A DNA stretch of 64,000 bases, taken from assembly GCF_011320225.1 (NCBI RefSeq), contig NZ_JAAOEN010000004.1, positions 1-64,000 on the forward strand, read 5' to 3'. Shown one piece after another: positions 32,384 to 41,864 of the stretch. Source of the stretch: Phytoactinopolyspora limicola (lineage in GTDB: Bacteria; Actinomycetota; Actinomycetes; Jiangellales; Jiangellaceae). The position numbers and the translations under genes are program-made. Numbering within the stretch: the first letter of the stretch is position 1; the number at the start of each line of letters is the position of its first letter. The notes beneath the pieces were generated by a model, which saw only the letters and a list, made by a program, of their open reading frames with translations, did no database searches and was not told where the DNA came from.

Positions 32384-33094
32384 ATGATGACAGGCATGGC
32401 TAGCAGTACACCGCTCTCCCCTACTCCACGAAGCACCGTGAAGCGCGGCCGCCAACGTGCGCAGACCGACCGGGCCACACTGCACGGAATACTGGACTCG
32501 TGCCTCATCTGCCACCTGGCCACAGTGCGCGACGGTGTTCCCATCGCCTTGCCCACCGGGTACGGGCGAGACGGAGACACGCTTTATCTCCACGGCTCCA
32601 CCGGGGCGGCCAGCCTCCGCGACGCCACCGGTGACATCCCGATCAGTGTGACGGTCACCAGGGTCGACGGCATCGTGTATGCCCGCTCGAGCTTCCACCA
32701 CTCGATGAACTACGCCAGTGCGGTGATCATCGGCGCGGCCACACCGGTGACCGACCCCGACACCAAGCTGCGTGCCCTACAGGTACTCACCGAACACCTG
32801 GCTCCAGGATCGTGGGCGGCCACCCGCCCTCCGACCCGCAAGGAACTTGCCCAGACCGCGGTACTCGCGCTGTCCTTAGACGAGGCATCGGTGAAACTGC
32901 GATCGGGACCGCCCGGCGACGACGATGACGACATCGGTGTACACGGCGACTGGGCCGGCGTGCTGCCGTTGCGCCAGGTGTGGGGAACACCGGAGCCGTG
33001 CCCGCTGCTACCCACCGACGTGCCGGTGCCCGACCGGGTCGCCCACCGTTCGCCACTTGTCCCACGGTCACGTCCAGTAGCCCACCTGTATTAG
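32384..33094 (+). CDS. Pyridoxamine 5'-phosphate oxidase-family (flavin-binding) protein
   Basis: The 236-residue protein has the split-barrel FMN-binding fold of PNPOx-like proteins (ICHLATVRDGVPIALPTGYG; LYLHGSTGAASLRDATGDIP; SSFHHSMNYASAVIIGAATP). It could oxidise a B6 vitamer or use a deazaflavin. Start: ATG 32384 or the next ATG 32387. It is divergent from a MocR-type regulator. Its last codon overlaps the convergent coaE stop by 4 bp. Confidence 0.82.
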   Translation: MMTGMASSTPLSPTPRSTVKRGRQRAQTDRATLHGILDSCLICHLATVRDGVPIALPTGYGRDGDTLYLHGSTGAASLRDATGDIPISVTVTRVDGIVYARSSFHHSMNYASAVIIGAATPVTDPDTKLRALQVLTEHLAPGSWAATRPPTRKELAQTAVLALSLDEASVKLRSGPPGDDDDDIGVHGDWAGVLPLRQVWGTPEPCPLLPTDVPVPDRVAHRSPLVPRSRPVAHLY

Positions 33095-34275
33095 CTGGGC
33101 TCCAACCGCCAGCCGGTGTCCCGCGCCCACTCGTCGGCTCGACTCAACGCGGCGTTGATCCACGGCGTCTTCCGAACCGCGTAGTCGTCCATCGTCTCGT
33201 ACGTGTCACCGGCCAGCTTCCGCTTCAGGGCGGCGTACTCAGCCACAGCGCGCGGCTGAGCCCGCAACCAGTCACGGAACATCACGGCGTGGCGCCACGT
33301 CGGCGAGTCGGCGTGACGAATGTGGACGTTGACCGCCCGGTCCGGATCGGCGTTGCCCGCCATCACCTTGTCGACCTCGGCTCCGTCGCGGGCGGTGTCG
33401 AACCACCGGCCAGGCAGCCGGGCGAACCCGACGTCGATCAGCCGGTCCGCCACGGACGCGGCCTGCTCGAGGTCGTCTACCACCACCTGGACGTCGATGA
33501 CATCCTTGGCGGCCAAGCCGGGCACCGACGTCGACCCAATGTGATCGATCCGCTGGGCATCGTCACCGGCGACGTTCCGGATCCGGGCAGTGATGCGGGC
33601 CGCATCGGACGTCCATGCGGGGTCGGCGTCGACAATGACCGGCTGGCCCGAACGCTCCGCCGCCCGGCGAGCCCGTACGTTGCCCTCGAACGGCACCAGC
33701 CGTTGCGCCCAGAGTGCGGCCACCTGTGTCGACAACACGTCAACGGAGCCAGTGTTGTCCAGCCACACATCGGCCGCGGCGCGCCGGGCATCGTCACTGG
33801 CCTGAGCGTCGATCCGGGTTTGTGCATCGGCCGCCGACAGTCCGCGCGCGACGAGGCGTTCGATGCGCGTGTCGACTGGTGCGTGGACGACGATGACCGC
33901 TGGGTAAGCCGCCACCAGGCCGTTCTCGACCAGCAGGGGGATGTCTTCGACGACGATCGCATCCGAAGGTGCGGCCGCGACCAACTCAGTGCGGCGCTCA
34001 TGGACCCGGGGGTGGACGATCGCGTTCAACGCGGCCCGGCGCTCGTCGTCGGCGAAGATGATCCGGGCCAACTCGGCCCGGTCCAGCGAGCCGTCGTCAG
34101 CCAGTACCTCTCGGCCGAACTCCCCGACGACCTCATCGAGGCCCGGCGTCCCCGGCGCCACCACCTCGCGAGCCAACCGATCCGCGTCAATCAGCACGGC
34201 GCCCAGCTCGACGAGCTTCGTCGCCACGGTGGACTTGCCCGATCCGATCCCGCCCGTCAATCCGACACGCAACAC
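33091..34275 (-). CDS. coaE: Dephospho-CoA kinase fused to a GrpB/UPF0157 domain
   Basis: The 394-residue protein catalyses the last step of coenzyme A synthesis. The N-terminal kinase (residues 1-200) has the P-loop GLTGGIGSGKST, then DADRLAREVV. The C-terminal part (about 215-385) is a GrpB/UPF0157 nucleotidyltransferase-like domain with HIGSTSVPGLAAKDVIDVQV and FRDWLRAQPRAVAEYAALK. The same fusion is known for the mycobacterial CoaE. The GTG start has no strong ribosome site. It follows rpsA and a lipoprotein gene on the same strand. Confidence 0.95.
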   Translation of the reverse strand: MLRVGLTGGIGSGKSTVATKLVELGAVLIDADRLAREVVAPGTPGLDEVVGEFGREVLADDGSLDRAELARIIFADDERRAALNAIVHPRVHERRTELVAAAPSDAIVVEDIPLLVENGLVAAYPAVIVVHAPVDTRIERLVARGLSAADAQTRIDAQASDDARRAAADVWLDNTGSVDVLSTQVAALWAQRLVPFEGNVRARRAAERSGQPVIVDADPAWTSDAARITARIRNVAGDDAQRIDHIGSTSVPGLAAKDVIDVQVVVDDLEQAASVADRLIDVGFARLPGRWFDTARDGAEVDKVMAGNADPDRAVNVHIRHADSPTWRHAVMFRDWLRAQPRAVAEYAALKRKLAGDTYETMDDYAVRKTPWINAALSRADEWARDTGWRLEPS

Positions 34276-34318
34276 ACCTCAGACTCTAATGCCTGAGCCC
34301 TCGGGGGCTGGGAGGGCA

Positions 34319-35002
34319 TTAGTTGGAGGGAGTCGGCTCCGCGATACCCAGCAGCTCGGCCGCAAGCTCCAAGATAACCACCACCTCAGCTGCCTCCGGC
34401 ACCACACCACGGCGCAGGGTAATGACGTAGGTACGCACACCCTCGGCCACGATGTACGACACGTCGTCATCACCGGTGAGCAGGTACCCCTCCTCGCCGC
34501 CGATGGTCTGCGGGTCGATATCACGCGAGGTCGCGCCGACCGTCGACTCGATCCGGCCGCTCGCCGTTTCCGCGTCGACGTAAGAACTCACCGCGATCTC
34601 CACTGCCGGTGCCAGCTCATCCGCCTCCGCGTCCGGAGTAGGCGACGCCGTCGGGTCACTGGTGGGCACACCATAACGACAGGTCAATCTGCCGGTTCGA
34701 CCGGAACTCTCCAGAAACTCGTCGTTGTAGATCCGCTGGGTCTCGCCGTCCAGCGATGTCTGCACGATCTGCACTACTCGGCCCGCGGTCAGCATGTCAC
34801 CACACTCGAACGGGACATCCAGGGCCTCGGTCGGGTCGGCCGTCGGATCGACCACGGACGTCGGCTCCGCGCCGTCGGTGGGCTGCTCTGTACCGCCCGG
34901 CACCTCGGGGACCTCCGGCTCGTCCTGATCAGTGCAACCACTGACCGCGACGAGCAACGGCAGCACACCACCCAAGGCGCACCAACGCATAATCCGCTTC
35001 AC
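34319..35002 (-). CDS. Predicted lipoprotein, unknown function
   Basis: From GTG 35002 (or ATG 34990) the 227-residue product has a signal with lipobox AVSGC, an acidic Pro/Glu/Thr-rich linker and a globular domain of about 160 residues with two cysteines (FECGDML and LTCRYGV). No family is recognised. It lies between rpsA and coaE, 43 bp before coaE, so may be co-transcribed with it. The rpsA hairpin lies upstream. Confidence 0.75.
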   Translation of the reverse strand: MKRIMRWCALGGVLPLLVAVSGCTDQDEPEVPEVPGGTEQPTDGAEPTSVVDPTADPTEALDVPFECGDMLTAGRVVQIVQTSLDGETQRIYNDEFLESSGRTGRLTCRYGVPTSDPTASPTPDAEADELAPAVEIAVSSYVDAETASGRIESTVGATSRDIDPQTIGGEEGYLLTGDDDVSYIVAEGVRTYVITLRRGVVPEAAEVVVILELAAELLGIAEPTPSN

Positions 35003-35094
35003 GGCGACAACCGTACCCGGTGCTGACCACCAGGTTTCATGATCACATGTCACGATTACTCTACGGTGCGCGACGCTAGGGTGTTCTCGCCAGG

Positions 35095-36684
35095 TCATGG
35101 TGCGGTAAGCACAAACAGCGGTGGCGCCGAATGGGTAACCCATCCGGCGCCACCGCCGTTGCCGTCACAAGTTACGACCCAGCGCAGAAACCGGCCGGTG
35201 CCGGTCAGCCTCTCCCCCCCCGCCTGCAGCGCCTCGTCCGACGCCAGCGTGCCGCCTTCATCAGGCTTGGGGTCCTCACCGCGCGAGGTGTACTCGGACG
35301 GCGCGGCCTCACCCTTGGCGTCCGCATCCGCGACCTGAGCGGTCTGGATCTGCGTCTTGTGCGCCTCCCAGCGGGCGTGCGCCTCCGCGTACTGACGCTC
35401 CCACTCCGCACGCTGCTCGTCGAACCCAGGCAGCCAATCGTTGGTTTCGGGGTCGAAACCTTCGGGGTACTTGTAGTTGCCTTGGTCGTCGTAGTCGGCC
35501 GCCATGCCGTACAGCGTGGGGTCGAAGTGCTCGGCGACGTGCTCGGCCGTCTCGCCCTCGTTCGCCTGCTTCAGCGACAGGGAGATACGGCGACGCTCGA
35601 GGTCGATGTCGATGACCTTGACCATGCAGTCCGAACCAACCTCGACAACCTGCTCGGGCACCTCGACGTGGCGCTCGGCCAGCTCAGAGATGTGAACCAG
35701 GCCCTCGATGCCATCGTCGACCCGGACGAACGCACCGAACGGAACCAGCTTGGTGACCTTGCCCGGCACGATCTGGCCGATCTGGTGGGTCCGCGCGAAC
35801 TGCTGCCACGGGTCTTCGAGGGTGGCCTTGAGCGACAACGACACCCGCTCGCGGTCCATGTCGACGTCCAACACCTCGACGGTGACTTCCTGGCCGACCT
35901 CAACCACCTCGGACGGGTGATCGATGTGCTTCCACGACAGCTCCGACACGTGCACCAGGCCATCAACACCGCCAAGGTCGACGAAAGCGCCGAAGTTGAC
36001 GATGGACGACACCACACCGGACCGGATCTGGCCCTTCTGCAGGGTTTGGAGGAAGGTGGAGCGGACCTCGGACTGCGTCTGCTCCAGCCAGGCACGCCGG
36101 GACAGGACCACGTTGTTGCGGTTCTTGTCCAGCTCGATGATCTTGGCCTCGATCTCCTTGCCGACATACGGCTGAAGATCCCGGACCCGGCGCATCTCGA
36201 CCAGCGACGCGGGAAGGAACCCACGCAGCCCGATGTCGAGGATGAGCCCGCCCTTGACGACCTCGATGACGGAACCGGACACAACGCCGTCCGCTTCCTT
36301 GATGGCCTCGATCTTGCCCCAAGCGCGCTCGTACTGAGCCCGCTTCTTGGACAGGATCAGCCGACCCTCTTTGTCCTCTTTCTGAAGGACTAGGGCCTCG
36401 ACCTCGTCACCAACAGCAACAACCTCATGAGGATCGACGTCGTGCTTGATGGAGAGCTCACGCGAGGGAATAACACCCTCGGTTTTGTAGCCGATGTCGA
36501 GCAGGACCTCGTCCCGGTCGACCTTAACGACGGTACCGGCAACGATATCGCCGTCATTGAAGTACTTGATGGTCTCGTCGATCGCGGCGAGGAAGGCCTC
36601 CGCGGACCCGATGTCGTTCACTGCGACCTGCGGGGATGCAGGCGTGTTCACGGTGGGTGTTTCAGCCTCGATGCTGCTCGTCAT
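35095..36684 (-). CDS. rpsA: 30S ribosomal protein S1
   Basis: S1 binds mRNA on the 30S subunit. From ATG 36684 the protein has 529 residues with four S1 OB-fold repeats (about residues 38-105, 120-190, 205-275 and 290-360), for example GDIVAGTVVKVDRDEVLLDI, GQIRSGVVSSIVNFGAFVDL and GQIVPGKVTKLVPFGAFVRV. An acidic C-terminal tail follows. The last 25 residues (from GRFLRWVVTC) have no counterpart that I recall and are read through a hairpin; the homologous part ends near ERLTG. A run of eight C (35214-35221) just before may hide an indel. Promoter-like TTGACC/TAACCT lies upstream. Confidence 0.94.
   Translation of the reverse strand: MTSSIEAETPTVNTPASPQVAVNDIGSAEAFLAAIDETIKYFNDGDIVAGTVVKVDRDEVLLDIGYKTEGVIPSRELSIKHDVDPHEVVAVGDEVEALVLQKEDKEGRLILSKKRAQYERAWGKIEAIKEADGVVSGSVIEVVKGGLILDIGLRGFLPASLVEMRRVRDLQPYVGKEIEAKIIELDKNRNNVVLSRRAWLEQTQSEVRSTFLQTLQKGQIRSGVVSSIVNFGAFVDLGGVDGLVHVSELSWKHIDHPSEVVEVGQEVTVEVLDVDMDRERVSLSLKATLEDPWQQFARTHQIGQIVPGKVTKLVPFGAFVRVDDGIEGLVHISELAERHVEVPEQVVEVGSDCMVKVIDIDLERRRISLSLKQANEGETAEHVAEHFDPTLYGMAADYDDQGNYKYPEGFDPETNDWLPGFDEQRAEWERQYAEAHARWEAHKTQIQTAQVADADAKGEAAPSEYTSRGEDPKPDEGGTLASDEALQAGGERLTGTGRFLRWVVTCDGNGGGAGWVTHSAPPLFVLTAP
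35120..35154 (-). terminator. Hairpin at the 3' end of rpsA (inside the called frame)
   Basis: GGTGGCGCCG pairs with CGGCGCCACC (10 bp), and ATGGG with CCCAT above one mismatch, leaving a 3-nt loop. It has the form of a terminator, but the rpsA frame as read continues 25 bp past it to a stop at 35095-35097 (see findings). Confidence 0.8.
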
Positions 36685-36847
36685 GTGGAAGCGGGCTCCG
36701 GACAGGTGTGTTTGCGCTACGTAACGCCACGGGCCCTTTGGATCGCCGTGCCGAGGGACGGAAAACCTTGGAGAGCACCGGCCGAACGACATGAACGAGC
36801 GCGAGCCTGCTCGGTCCGAGGTCGCGCAGGCCCACAGCGCACAGGCA

Positions 36848-36877
36848 AGGTTACCTGGCCACCACATTGATGGTCAA
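36848..36877 (-). promoter_or_regulatory. Putative rpsA promoter
   Basis: On the minus strand TTGACC (36872-36877) and TAACCT (36848-36853) are separated by 18 bp. The pair lies 164 bp upstream of the rpsA ATG, leaving a long leader that may carry autoregulatory structure. Based on consensus match only. Confidence 0.55.
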
Positions 36878-36990
36878 TCGTGTGCGCGTATGTTACGTCT
36901 TCTTAGTCAACGACTCGGCGCCGGGAGGGGTTCCACACCGCACCCCGCCACCCGGGCCGCCGTTGTCCCCGCCCTACCTCAGCAGGCCTT

Positions 36991-38517
36991 TTAGTCGCGC
37001 CGGTTCGGCGCCGGGGTGTCACCCGGGGAGATCGACTCCGGGTGTTCGTCCTCATCCTCGTGACCGTCATCGGAGGAGCGCGCAGACGTCGACTCGGGGT
37101 TGTCCTCGCCTAGACACTCCGCGGGCTCGGACGGCTCCGACGACTCCGGTGATGTGGTAGGCCCGGTTGGCGCCGGCGACTCGGTGTCCGCGGCGTCGTC
37201 AGGATCGGCTTCGGCACCCTTGAGCTCCGGACACTGCTCGTCGGGCCCATCGGTGGGTTCCGGCGGCTCGGGTGTCTCGGTCGGTTCGGGCGTCTTCGTC
37301 GGTTCCGGTGTCTCGGTCGGTTCCGGTGTCTCGGTCGGCTCGGGCGTCTTCGTCGGTTCCGGTGTCTTCGTCGGCTCGGGCGTCTTCGTCGGCTCCGGCG
37401 TCTTCGTCGGCTCCGGCGTCTTCGTCGGCTCCGGCGTCTTCGTCGGCTCGGCAGTCCTCGTAGGCTCCGGCGTCTTCGTCGGCTCCGGCGTCTTCGTCGG
37501 CTCGGCAGTCTTCGTGGGTTCCGGCGTCTTCGTCGGCTTCGGAGAGGTGGTTGGCTCCGGAGACGGCGCCGGGTTCGTGGTCGAGTCGGTGGCGTCGGTC
37601 GAGCTGTCTGAACTGCCACGGCTCTCCGGTGGGGCCGCAACAATCAACTCGCCGGGACGATGACTACCCGGCCCGGCCTCGGCCACCGGAGCGATGTTTC
37701 CGCTGTCATAAGCGGCGATCCAGGCACGAACTTTGAGGACGTATGCCCCCGAATTGTTGTACCGCCGGAGGGCGGCGTTCAGTCCGCTGTCAGTCGACAG
37801 ATCCGAACCTCCGAAGCACAGGTAACGTGCCGCCGAGACGGTGGCATCGAACAGGTTGTGTGGATCGGCCTCACCACTGCCAGTGGCGTCGACGCCGAAA
37901 ACCCGCCATGTGGTGGGGATGAACTGCATCGGCCCAACCGCACGATCCCAGACCGTGTCGCCGTCCCAACGGCCGTTGTCGGTATCGGCGATCGCCCGGA
38001 TCCCCGGCCCACCATTCAGTGGCGGCCCGTAGATCCGTGGCTGACTGTCGCCCTGCGCGGTAACTTGACCACCCCGGGCGTGGCTCGATTCGACCTTCCC
38101 TACGCCCGCCAAGATCTGCCAGCGGATGTTGCAGCTGGGCTGCCGTTCCTGCCAGGTGTCGGCTGCCCGCCGGTAGGCTTCGAGGACGATCGCGGGAATG
38201 CCGATGGCACCGCCCCTCGCTGCCGCCGGACCGGCAGCGACCGGCTCGAATCCACGAGGTGTCTCGACCTCAGCATCAGGGGGATCGTCACCCTGATCGA
38301 CCGACACCATGCCGGATCCGGGCTCAGCGCCCGGCTTGGTGCCGAGTTCAGCCGTCACCGGGGGCAAAGATGAGCCGGCGGGCATAGTGTGCTCAGCAGA
38401 CGTCACCAACGGCTGCTCGACGACCAGCTCAGGGCTGGTCAGTGCCGCCGCTCCCCCCAAGCAGAACACGCTGGTGACCGTGGCCACCCCTACCGCCGCT
38501 CGAACAACTCGCTGCAC
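36991..38517 (-). CDS. Secreted lytic transglycosylase with Pro-Thr repeat tail
   Basis: The 508-residue product starts at GTG 38517 with a GGAGG site 7 nt upstream and has a signal peptide or anchor (VVRAAVGVATVTSVFCLGGA). A lysozyme-like transglycosylase domain (about 120-275) shows ILAGVGKVESSHARGG with the catalytic Glu, GPMQFIPTTWRVFGVDA, and ARYLCFGGSDL. A long tail of PEPTKT-type hexapeptides (about 325-425) and an acidic end follow. It should cut peptidoglycan glycan strands. The Pro-Thr tail looks like a wall-spanning spacer. Gene order next to polA and rpsA. Confidence 0.88.
   Translation of the reverse strand: MQRVVRAAVGVATVTSVFCLGGAAALTSPELVVEQPLVTSAEHTMPAGSSLPPVTAELGTKPGAEPGSGMVSVDQGDDPPDAEVETPRGFEPVAAGPAAARGGAIGIPAIVLEAYRRAADTWQERQPSCNIRWQILAGVGKVESSHARGGQVTAQGDSQPRIYGPPLNGGPGIRAIADTDNGRWDGDTVWDRAVGPMQFIPTTWRVFGVDATGSGEADPHNLFDATVSAARYLCFGGSDLSTDSGLNAALRRYNNSGAYVLKVRAWIAAYDSGNIAPVAEAGPGSHRPGELIVAAPPESRGSSDSSTDATDSTTNPAPSPEPTTSPKPTKTPEPTKTAEPTKTPEPTKTPEPTRTAEPTKTPEPTKTPEPTKTPEPTKTPEPTKTPEPTKTPEPTETPEPTETPEPTKTPEPTETPEPPEPTDGPDEQCPELKGAEADPDDAADTESPAPTGPTTSPESSEPSEPAECLGEDNPESTSARSSDDGHEDEDEHPESISPGDTPAPNRRD
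37260..37545 (-). repeat. 18-bp minisatellite encoding PEPTKT-type hexapeptides
   Basis: About sixteen units of PEPTKT, PEPTET, AEPTKT or PEPTRT lie in a row. Codon use at the variable sites differs between units, so the array is older or more diverged than the (E/V)NGD array. It forms the linker of the transglycosylase. Confidence 0.93.
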
Positions 38518-38618
38518 GCAAGAACCTCCGCTCGCAACGCGACCGACGCCCCCTGTGAGTTGAGCTTGTCACGAACCCATAAAGTTCGCTACCCCCTGCG
38601 CCGAAGAGGTGTGGATTC

Positions 38619-41303
38619 TCAGTGCGCGGCGTCCTGCCACGTCGCGCCGGCGCCGACCGATACCTCCAGCGGCACCCGCAGTCCGTGGGCGGCGCCCATC
38701 TCCCGCCGAACCAGTGCTTCGACTGTGTCGCGCTCACCGGGCGCCACCTCGAGGACCAGCTCGTCATGCACCTGGAGCAGCATCCGGGACGCCAACCCCT
38801 CGGACGCCAGCGCCCGCTCGACGCCGAGCATCGCCACCTTGATGATGTCGGCCGCCGACCCTTGGATCGGAGCGTTGAGCGCCATCCGCTCGGCCATCTC
38901 TCGACGCTGGCGGTTGTCGCTGGTGAGATCCGGGAGGTACCGGCGGCGCCCCAGGATGGTTTGGGTCCACCCCTCGGCGGCAGCGCGTTTGACGACCTCG
39001 CGCAGGTAGTCACGGACCCCGCCGAAGCGCTCGAAGTACTCGTCCATCAACCTCTGCGCCTCGGCGACGTCAATGGTTAACTGCTTGGAGAGGCCGTACG
39101 CCGACAGCCCGTAGGCGAGTCCGTAGTTCATCGCCTTGATCTTGGCCCGCATCTCGCCGGTGACCTCGGCCGCGGCGACGCCGAACACCCTTGACGCGGT
39201 GGCGGAGTGGAAGTCCATGCCGGACTCGAACGCCTCGATCAGGCCTTCGTCGTCCGACAGGTGCGCCATGATGCGCATCTCGATCTGGCTGTAGTCCGCG
39301 GTCAGCAGACTCTCGTATCCGTCGCCGACGACGAACGCCTGCCGGATGCGCCGTCCCTCCGCCGTGCGGATCGGGATGTTCTGCAGGTTGGGATCGGTGG
39401 ACGACAACCGTCCGGTGGCGGCGATGGTCTGATGGAATGTTGTATGGATGCGGCCGTCCGGTGCCACCGACTTCAGGAGGCCCTCGACGGTGACCCGTAG
39501 CTTCGACGCGTCGCGATGCCGGAGCAAAGCCTCCAGGAACGGATGCTCGGTCTTGGCGTACAGCTCAGCCAACGCCTCGGCGTCGGTGGTGTAACCCGTC
39601 TTGGTGCGCTTCGTCTTCGGCATGTTGAGCTCTTCGAACAACACCACCTGCAGTTGTTTCGGCGAGCCGAGATTGACCTCGTGACCGATAGCGTCATAAG
39701 CGTCCGCGGCCGCTTGGGCCACGGCCGCCGCGAACGACGACTCCAGCCCTTCGAGGTAATCCACGTCGATCCCGATGCCCCGTCGTTCCATGCTGGCGAG
39801 CACACCAACGAGAGGAAGCTCGACGTCGTCGAGAAGTTGACGTCCGCCGCGTTTACCGAGCTCATCGTCGAGCGCCGCACTCAACTCCAGGACCGCCCGC
39901 GCCCGCACCGCCTCGTCGTGCCCCAGCTGATCCTCGTCACCACCATCGAGAGACAACTGGACGTCCGCCGGAGCACTCTCGCTACGCAGCTCCTGCCCAA
40001 CGAACCGGAGCACCAGATCGGCGAGATCGTACGAGCGCTGCCCGGGCAGCGCGATGAACGCCGACAGCGCGGTGTCGGCAGCCAGCCCGGCTACCGGCCA
40101 GCCCCGCGCACTCAGTGCATGTAATGGCCCCTTGGCATCATGCATGACCTTGAGCTGCTCCGGATCGGCAAGCCAGGCCGCCAGCGCGGTGTCGTCCTCC
40201 GGCGTGAGCTTCGCCGTCTCGAACCACGCAGCGGCCCCATCGGTACTGGCCAGTGCCAGCTCGGTGGCGTCGCCAGTGGCCCGGGCCCAAGTGCCGCGCA
40301 CCGAGACACCCGTCGGGCCGTCGGCGGTGTGCTCGGCCAGCCACCCCGCCAACGTGCCGGGCTCGAGCCGGCTGGCCTCGACCTCCAGCACCCCGGCCGC
40401 CTCGGGCTCGGCCGCCTCCAACGTCTGGTAGAGGCGGTCGCGGAGTACCCGGAACTGCAATGTGTCGAAGACACGATGGACGTCCTCGCGGTCCCACGAC
40501 TGACGGACCAGCTGGTCGGTGTGCAGCCCGAGCTCCATATCCCGGACCAGCTCGGTCACCTGCCGGTTGGTCATCACCTGGCCGAGGTGTGCCCGCAACG
40601 CATCGCCCGCCTTGCCTTTGACCTCGTCAGCACGTTCGACGAGCTGCTCCAGCGAGCCGAACTGCACCACCCACTTCGCGGCGGTCTTCTCGCCGACACC
40701 GGGGATGTTCGGAAGGTTGTCGGAAGGGTCTCCGCGCAACGCCGCGAAGTCTGGGTATTGGGTCGGGCTGAGCCCATAACGTTCCTGAACCGCATCCGGC
40801 GTCATCCGGCTCAGGTCGGAGACACCACGCTTCGGATACAACACCGTGACGCGCTCGTTGACGAGCTGGAAGGTATCGCGGTCGCCGGTGCAGATGAGCA
40901 CGTCCACCCCATCGGCCTGGGCACGTTCGGCGAGCGTGGCGATGATGTCGTCGGCCTCGTACCCCTCCTGCTCCACCGCCGGAATCCGCAGCGCCGCCAG
41001 GACCTCCTTGATGAGAGCGACCTGGCCTTTGAACTCGTCCGGTGAGCTACTGCGGTTGGCCTTGTACTCCGGGTACATCTCATTGCGGAAGGTCTTCCTG
41101 GACACGTCGAACGCGACGGCGACGTGGGTGGGTTGCTCGTCCCGCAACACGTTGATCAGCATCGACGTGAACCCGTACACGGCATTGGTGGGCTGGCCCG
41201 TCGTGGTGGAGAAGTTCTCCACCGGCAGAGCGAAGAACGCCCGGTAGGCCAGCGAGTGACCATCGAGCAACAACAAGCGGGGACTCTCAGCAACATCGAC
41301 CAC
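38619..41303 (-). CDS. polA: DNA polymerase I
   Basis: The 894-residue enzyme has an N-terminal 5' nuclease (residues 1-300; LLLDGHSLAYRAFFAL, YEADDIIATLA, GDRDTFQLV), a 3'-5' exonuclease-like middle that seems to lack the usual DEDD residues, and a polymerase domain (about 500-894). Motif A is LLTADYSQIEMRIMAHLSDD, motif B MRAKIKAMNYGLAYGLSAYG, and motif C LLQVHDELVLEV. It fills excision-repair gaps and removes Okazaki primers. The start is GTG 41303. Loss of proofreading residues is usual for actinobacterial PolA. Confidence 0.97.
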   Translation of the reverse strand: MVDVAESPRLLLLDGHSLAYRAFFALPVENFSTTTGQPTNAVYGFTSMLINVLRDEQPTHVAVAFDVSRKTFRNEMYPEYKANRSSSPDEFKGQVALIKEVLAALRIPAVEQEGYEADDIIATLAERAQADGVDVLICTGDRDTFQLVNERVTVLYPKRGVSDLSRMTPDAVQERYGLSPTQYPDFAALRGDPSDNLPNIPGVGEKTAAKWVVQFGSLEQLVERADEVKGKAGDALRAHLGQVMTNRQVTELVRDMELGLHTDQLVRQSWDREDVHRVFDTLQFRVLRDRLYQTLEAAEPEAAGVLEVEASRLEPGTLAGWLAEHTADGPTGVSVRGTWARATGDATELALASTDGAAAWFETAKLTPEDDTALAAWLADPEQLKVMHDAKGPLHALSARGWPVAGLAADTALSAFIALPGQRSYDLADLVLRFVGQELRSESAPADVQLSLDGGDEDQLGHDEAVRARAVLELSAALDDELGKRGGRQLLDDVELPLVGVLASMERRGIGIDVDYLEGLESSFAAAVAQAAADAYDAIGHEVNLGSPKQLQVVLFEELNMPKTKRTKTGYTTDAEALAELYAKTEHPFLEALLRHRDASKLRVTVEGLLKSVAPDGRIHTTFHQTIAATGRLSSTDPNLQNIPIRTAEGRRIRQAFVVGDGYESLLTADYSQIEMRIMAHLSDDEGLIEAFESGMDFHSATASRVFGVAAAEVTGEMRAKIKAMNYGLAYGLSAYGLSKQLTIDVAEAQRLMDEYFERFGGVRDYLREVVKRAAAEGWTQTILGRRRYLPDLTSDNRQRREMAERMALNAPIQGSAADIIKVAMLGVERALASEGLASRMLLQVHDELVLEVAPGERDTVEALVRREMGAAHGLRVPLEVSVGAGATWQDAAH

Positions 41304-41402
41304 GGCGCCACCCTAGTCCCCAGCGGCGACAATGTCCGCCACGCTCCCCGGTTCGGCTGGGCCGTGAGCCGCGGCACACCAGCGATACGGCAGGATCAGG
41401 TC

Positions 41403-41864
41403 ATGAGCCAGGTCGAATCCAACGAGCGTGACGCCACCCCATCGTCAGACCGTTCACCGTCGGAATGGCCGGACATCCCGCCGCCGTCGGCGCTCGACGA
41501 GCGGATGGGCATCACCTTCATCGAACTATCCCCCGACCGTGTGGTGGGCCGGATGCCGGTGGCCGGCAACACACAGCCGTTCGGCCTCCTCCACGGTGGC
41601 GCATCGTGTGTGTTGGCCGAAAGCCTCGGCTCCACGGCTGCCGCCCTCCACGCAGGTCCAGGGCACATCCCCCTCGGCGTCGATATCAACGCCACTCACC
41701 ACCGCGCCGCGCGCGACGGATACGTCACCGGGGTGGCCACCCCGGCGCACCGCGGCCGAAGTTTCGCCACCTACGACATCGTCATCACCGACGATGACGA
41801 CCACCGCGTCTGCACCGCCCGGATCACCTGCTTCCTCCGACCGATCCCGGACGAAGCCCGTTGA
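41403..41864 (+). CDS. PaaI-type hotdog-fold thioesterase
   Basis: The 153-residue product from ATG 41403 matches the hotdog thioesterases: MGITFIELSPDRVVGRMPVA, then the catalytic-loop region NTQPFGLLHGGASCVLAESL, and VATPAHRGRSFATYDIVIT. It should hydrolyse an acyl-CoA thioester; the acyl group is not evident. It is divergent from polA and single. Confidence 0.9.
   Translation: MSQVESNERDATPSSDRSPSEWPDIPPPSALDERMGITFIELSPDRVVGRMPVAGNTQPFGLLHGGASCVLAESLGSTAAALHAGPGHIPLGVDINATHHRAARDGYVTGVATPAHRGRSFATYDIVITDDDDHRVCTARITCFLRPIPDEAR

Noticed and set aside
35131-36393. 420-residue plus-strand frame over rpsA
   Set aside because: Antisense shadow of a certain S1 gene; typical of GC-rich third positions.
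38518-38618. Cyclic-di-AMP (ydaO) riboswitch before the lytic transglycosylase gene
   Set aside because: Such riboswitches often precede wall hydrolases, but the gap to polA is only 101 bp and the conserved aptamer parts are not seen.
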